A stretch of DNA of 64,000 nucleotides, taken from assembly GCF_014195535.1 (NCBI RefSeq), contig NZ_JACIBY010000002.1, forward strand, positions 538,206-602,205. The letters run 5' to 3'. Source of the stretch: Runella defluvii. Its GTDB lineage: Bacteria; Bacteroidota; Bacteroidia; Cytophagales; Spirosomataceae. Position numbers and translations under genes: made by a program. Each line of letters opens with the position of its first letter. Position 1 is the stretch's first letter. Below the pieces are notes generated by a model that saw only the letters and a program-made list of their open reading frames with translations, was not told where the DNA came from and ran no database searches. Positions 62,476-64,000 of this stretch are shown in pieces.

Positions 62476-62866
62476 TCGTTTGTTGCTGTGTAGCCAAAAA
62501 ATCCATTAATTTTTGACGTGCTATATCCAACGCCCACGTCATCGCCAACGAAGTCGCTGTTTTTACTAACCACGACGGTTGGTTGTTGGTTCGTTCGGGC
62601 AATGCAAAAGATGCTTGTTGTTTGGTTTTGACTTCGGGCTCATCGTCTGGTAACAGTAGTTCTAGTACTAAATAAACCGCCGCAATTGCCCCGCCTATCA
62701 CCAAAGCCTGCTTACCGACACGCGCCGCGTCATCTTTCAAATCCGTCATTTTTTCTTCCAAGAGTTTACGGTACCCTTCCGATACCTCCTTCAGCTCCGT
62801 TTTGCGGCTGTTGGTATCTCCGAAAGGCTCTTCAAACGAAAGGATATTTTTAGGAAGTGATGCCAT
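62441..62866 (-). CDS. Small membrane-associated protein upstream of pcrB
   Basis: A 141-residue protein with one membrane helix (about residues 50-70, ALVIGGAIAAVYLVLELLL) between a charged, probably helical N-terminus (ELKEVSEGYRKLLEEKMTDLKDDAARVGK) and a Gln-rich C-terminus. No named family recognised. It overlaps pcrB by 35 bases, so the two genes are translationally linked. Confidence 0.65.
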   Translation of the reverse strand: MASLPKNILSFEEPFGDTNSRKTELKEVSEGYRKLLEEKMTDLKDDAARVGKQALVIGGAIAAVYLVLELLLPDDEPEVKTKQQASFALPERTNNQPSWLVKTATSLAMTWALDIARQKLMDFLATQQQTNEVKNTNDTPG

Positions 62867-63008
62867 TGGGTGGTTATTTTATCGTTAAGCATTAAAATCT
62901 GCTTAAAAAAATCAGCTAATTCTTTCTCAAAAGTCGTAAAAACCTCTTAGATGCCCAAAACAGAACCTTATTTTTAAAGAAATTGTAATGCAAACACGTC
63001 GAAGCGCG

Positions 63009-63016
63009 TACCTTTG
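63009..63016 (+). promoter_or_regulatory. -7 box for tatC
   Basis: TACCTTTG fits TAnnTTTG exactly, 41 bases before the tatC start. A TTG at 62983 lies 23 bases upstream as a weak -33 candidate. Confidence 0.5.
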
Positions 63017-63057
63017 TAGTTCCTATACATTACCAATCATTCCTTATTTGAAACAAA

Positions 63058-63960
63058 ATGCCACTCGATCAAGAATTTGACAACCCCACCCACGAAGAAT
63101 CAGAAATGACGTTCATTGAGCACCTCGAAGAACTACGCTGGCACGTTATCCGAGCCGTAGGTGCAATTATTGTTTTTACCATTGGGGCATTCATCTTTAT
63201 TGAAGAGATATACGATAAAATTATTTTGGCCCCCTCTCGTTCGGATTTCTGGACTTACCGAATGTTGTGTAAAATCGCAGATTTCACAGGAGCCCAAGGG
63301 CTTTGCATCAACCAACTTGATTTTGAGCTTCAAAGCCGCGAAATGGCAGGGCAATTTACGATGGCCTTGATGTCGGCGCTTATCATTGGCCTTCTCTTTG
63401 CGTTTCCGTATGCGTTTTGGGAAGTTTGGCGATTCATTAAACCAGGTCTAAAATCCTCTGAGCGCAAAATGTCGCGCGGGGCGGTATTTTACGTTACGTT
63501 TTTGTTTATGTCAGGGGTACTTTTTGGTTATTACATTGTTGCTCCATTGGCCATCAACTTCCTTGCCAATTTTAAGCTTGACCCGCGCATCAAAAACCAA
63601 TTCGATATTACATCATACGTAGGCTTAATTTCTATTTTGACCCTTGCCTGCGGTCTTACGTTCCAATTGCCTGTTGTCGCTTTTGTACTTTCTAAAATTG
63701 GTTTTCTCAATCCACGCTTCATGCGTGAATATCGCCGCCATGCGTTCGTCGTCATTCTTATTTTAGCCGCAATCATCACGCCTTCACCTGATGTTCTTAG
63801 CCAAGTATTGGTGGCCTTACCGCTTTCGTTGCTTTACGAAATCAGTATTTTTGTATCGGCTTGGGTAGAGCGTAACAAGAAAGCCGACGCGGAACTCGAA
63901 GCCAAACAAGAGGAAGACGATGCTTTTAACAACCCTTGGACACCCGACGCCGATGTCTAA
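63058..63960 (+). CDS. tatC: Sec-independent protein translocase subunit TatC
   Basis: The receptor for twin-arginine signals in the inner membrane. The 300-residue protein has six membrane helices and the signature FIEHLEELRWHVIRAVGAI at the N-terminus; FAFPYAFWEVWRFIKPGL and ITPSPDVLSQVLVALPLSLLYEISIFVS are conserved later blocks. It is longer than E. coli TatC because of a first periplasmic loop of about 50 residues and an acidic tail. No tatA/B gene is next to it within the window. SorA at 18256 is a likely substrate. Nothing recognisable lies in the final 40 bases. Confidence 0.95.
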   Translation: MPLDQEFDNPTHEESEMTFIEHLEELRWHVIRAVGAIIVFTIGAFIFIEEIYDKIILAPSRSDFWTYRMLCKIADFTGAQGLCINQLDFELQSREMAGQFTMALMSALIIGLLFAFPYAFWEVWRFIKPGLKSSERKMSRGAVFYVTFLFMSGVLFGYYIVAPLAINFLANFKLDPRIKNQFDITSYVGLISILTLACGLTFQLPVVAFVLSKIGFLNPRFMREYRRHAFVVILILAAIITPSPDVLSQVLVALPLSLLYEISIFVSAWVERNKKADAELEAKQEEDDAFNNPWTPDADV

Positions 63961-64000
63961 TGAAAATCATAGCATAAATGATTCAGTTTATTGATATACA

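Overview
The window looks like a chromosomal segment of a free-living Bacteroidota bacterium, most likely order Cytophagales (Spirosoma/Runella-like). The pointers are a type B type-IX-secretion C-terminal domain on a 1222-residue surface protein, recurrent TAnnTTTG promoter boxes, a PcrB-type prenylglyceryl-phosphate synthase, a CrtZ-type hydroxylase, a Nudix-family arabinose regulator, FtsX/MacB permeases ending in the typical short acidic tail, and many short intergenic inverted-repeat families. No rRNA, tRNA, CRISPR array, prophage or classical insertion sequence was seen. The genus assignment is inference.

Layout. 1-7.6 kb: the N-terminal part of a TlpA-like exported protein, an M14 carboxypeptidase, a DoxX protein, an A/T-rich gene of uncertain function bracketed by inverted copies of a repeat, panC-panD, a flippase-like membrane protein, rfaE2 and a membrane zinc peptidase. 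7.7-17.2 kb: the surface beta-propeller/PKD protein, proC, an S9 peptidase, an LpxL-like acyltransferase and a MoxR ATPase. 17.3-23.2 kb: a LysR regulator, a Tat-exported sulfite-oxidase-family protein with its monohaem cytochrome c, a degenerate beta-carbonic-anhydrase-like protein, a small coiled-coil protein, and isocitrate dehydrogenase divergent from a second LysR gene. 23.2-24.6 kb: a REP-associated transposase (RAYT) inside an array of its own palindromic units. 24.7-34.3 kb: GntP permease, RsmB-like methyltransferase, murB, an ECF sigma factor with an unusual upstream region, a YeeZ-like epimerase, prmA and a large FAD/Fe-S dehydrogenase.

34.3-54 kb is mixed: a second TlpA-like protein lacking thioredoxin, two ABC permeases, M3 peptidase, crtZ, ThuA protein, transglutaminase, a frameshifted TlpA reductase, a beta-lactamase-fold hydrolase, msrA, thiL, gcvT-comB, an ImmA/IrrE-like pseudo-enzyme, a lipoprotein and a patatin. 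54.1-61.6 kb is an L-arabinose locus: araR, araB, araA, araD, an A/T-rich membrane protein that looks acquired, and galM. The window closes with pcrB, a small membrane protein and tatC.

How it fits together. AraR-AraBAD-GalM forms a complete intracellular arabinose-to-xylulose-5-phosphate route without its own transporter in view. SorA carries a twin-arginine signal and would use TatC. The most unusual material is non-coding: the RAYT array with two loop classes and a half unit abutting the transposase gene, three GTTTAA-N16-TTAAAC dyads upstream of the ECF sigma gene (one lying across its probable promoter), and about nine distinct inverted-repeat families scattered between genes, one of which seems to have entered a coding sequence in frame.
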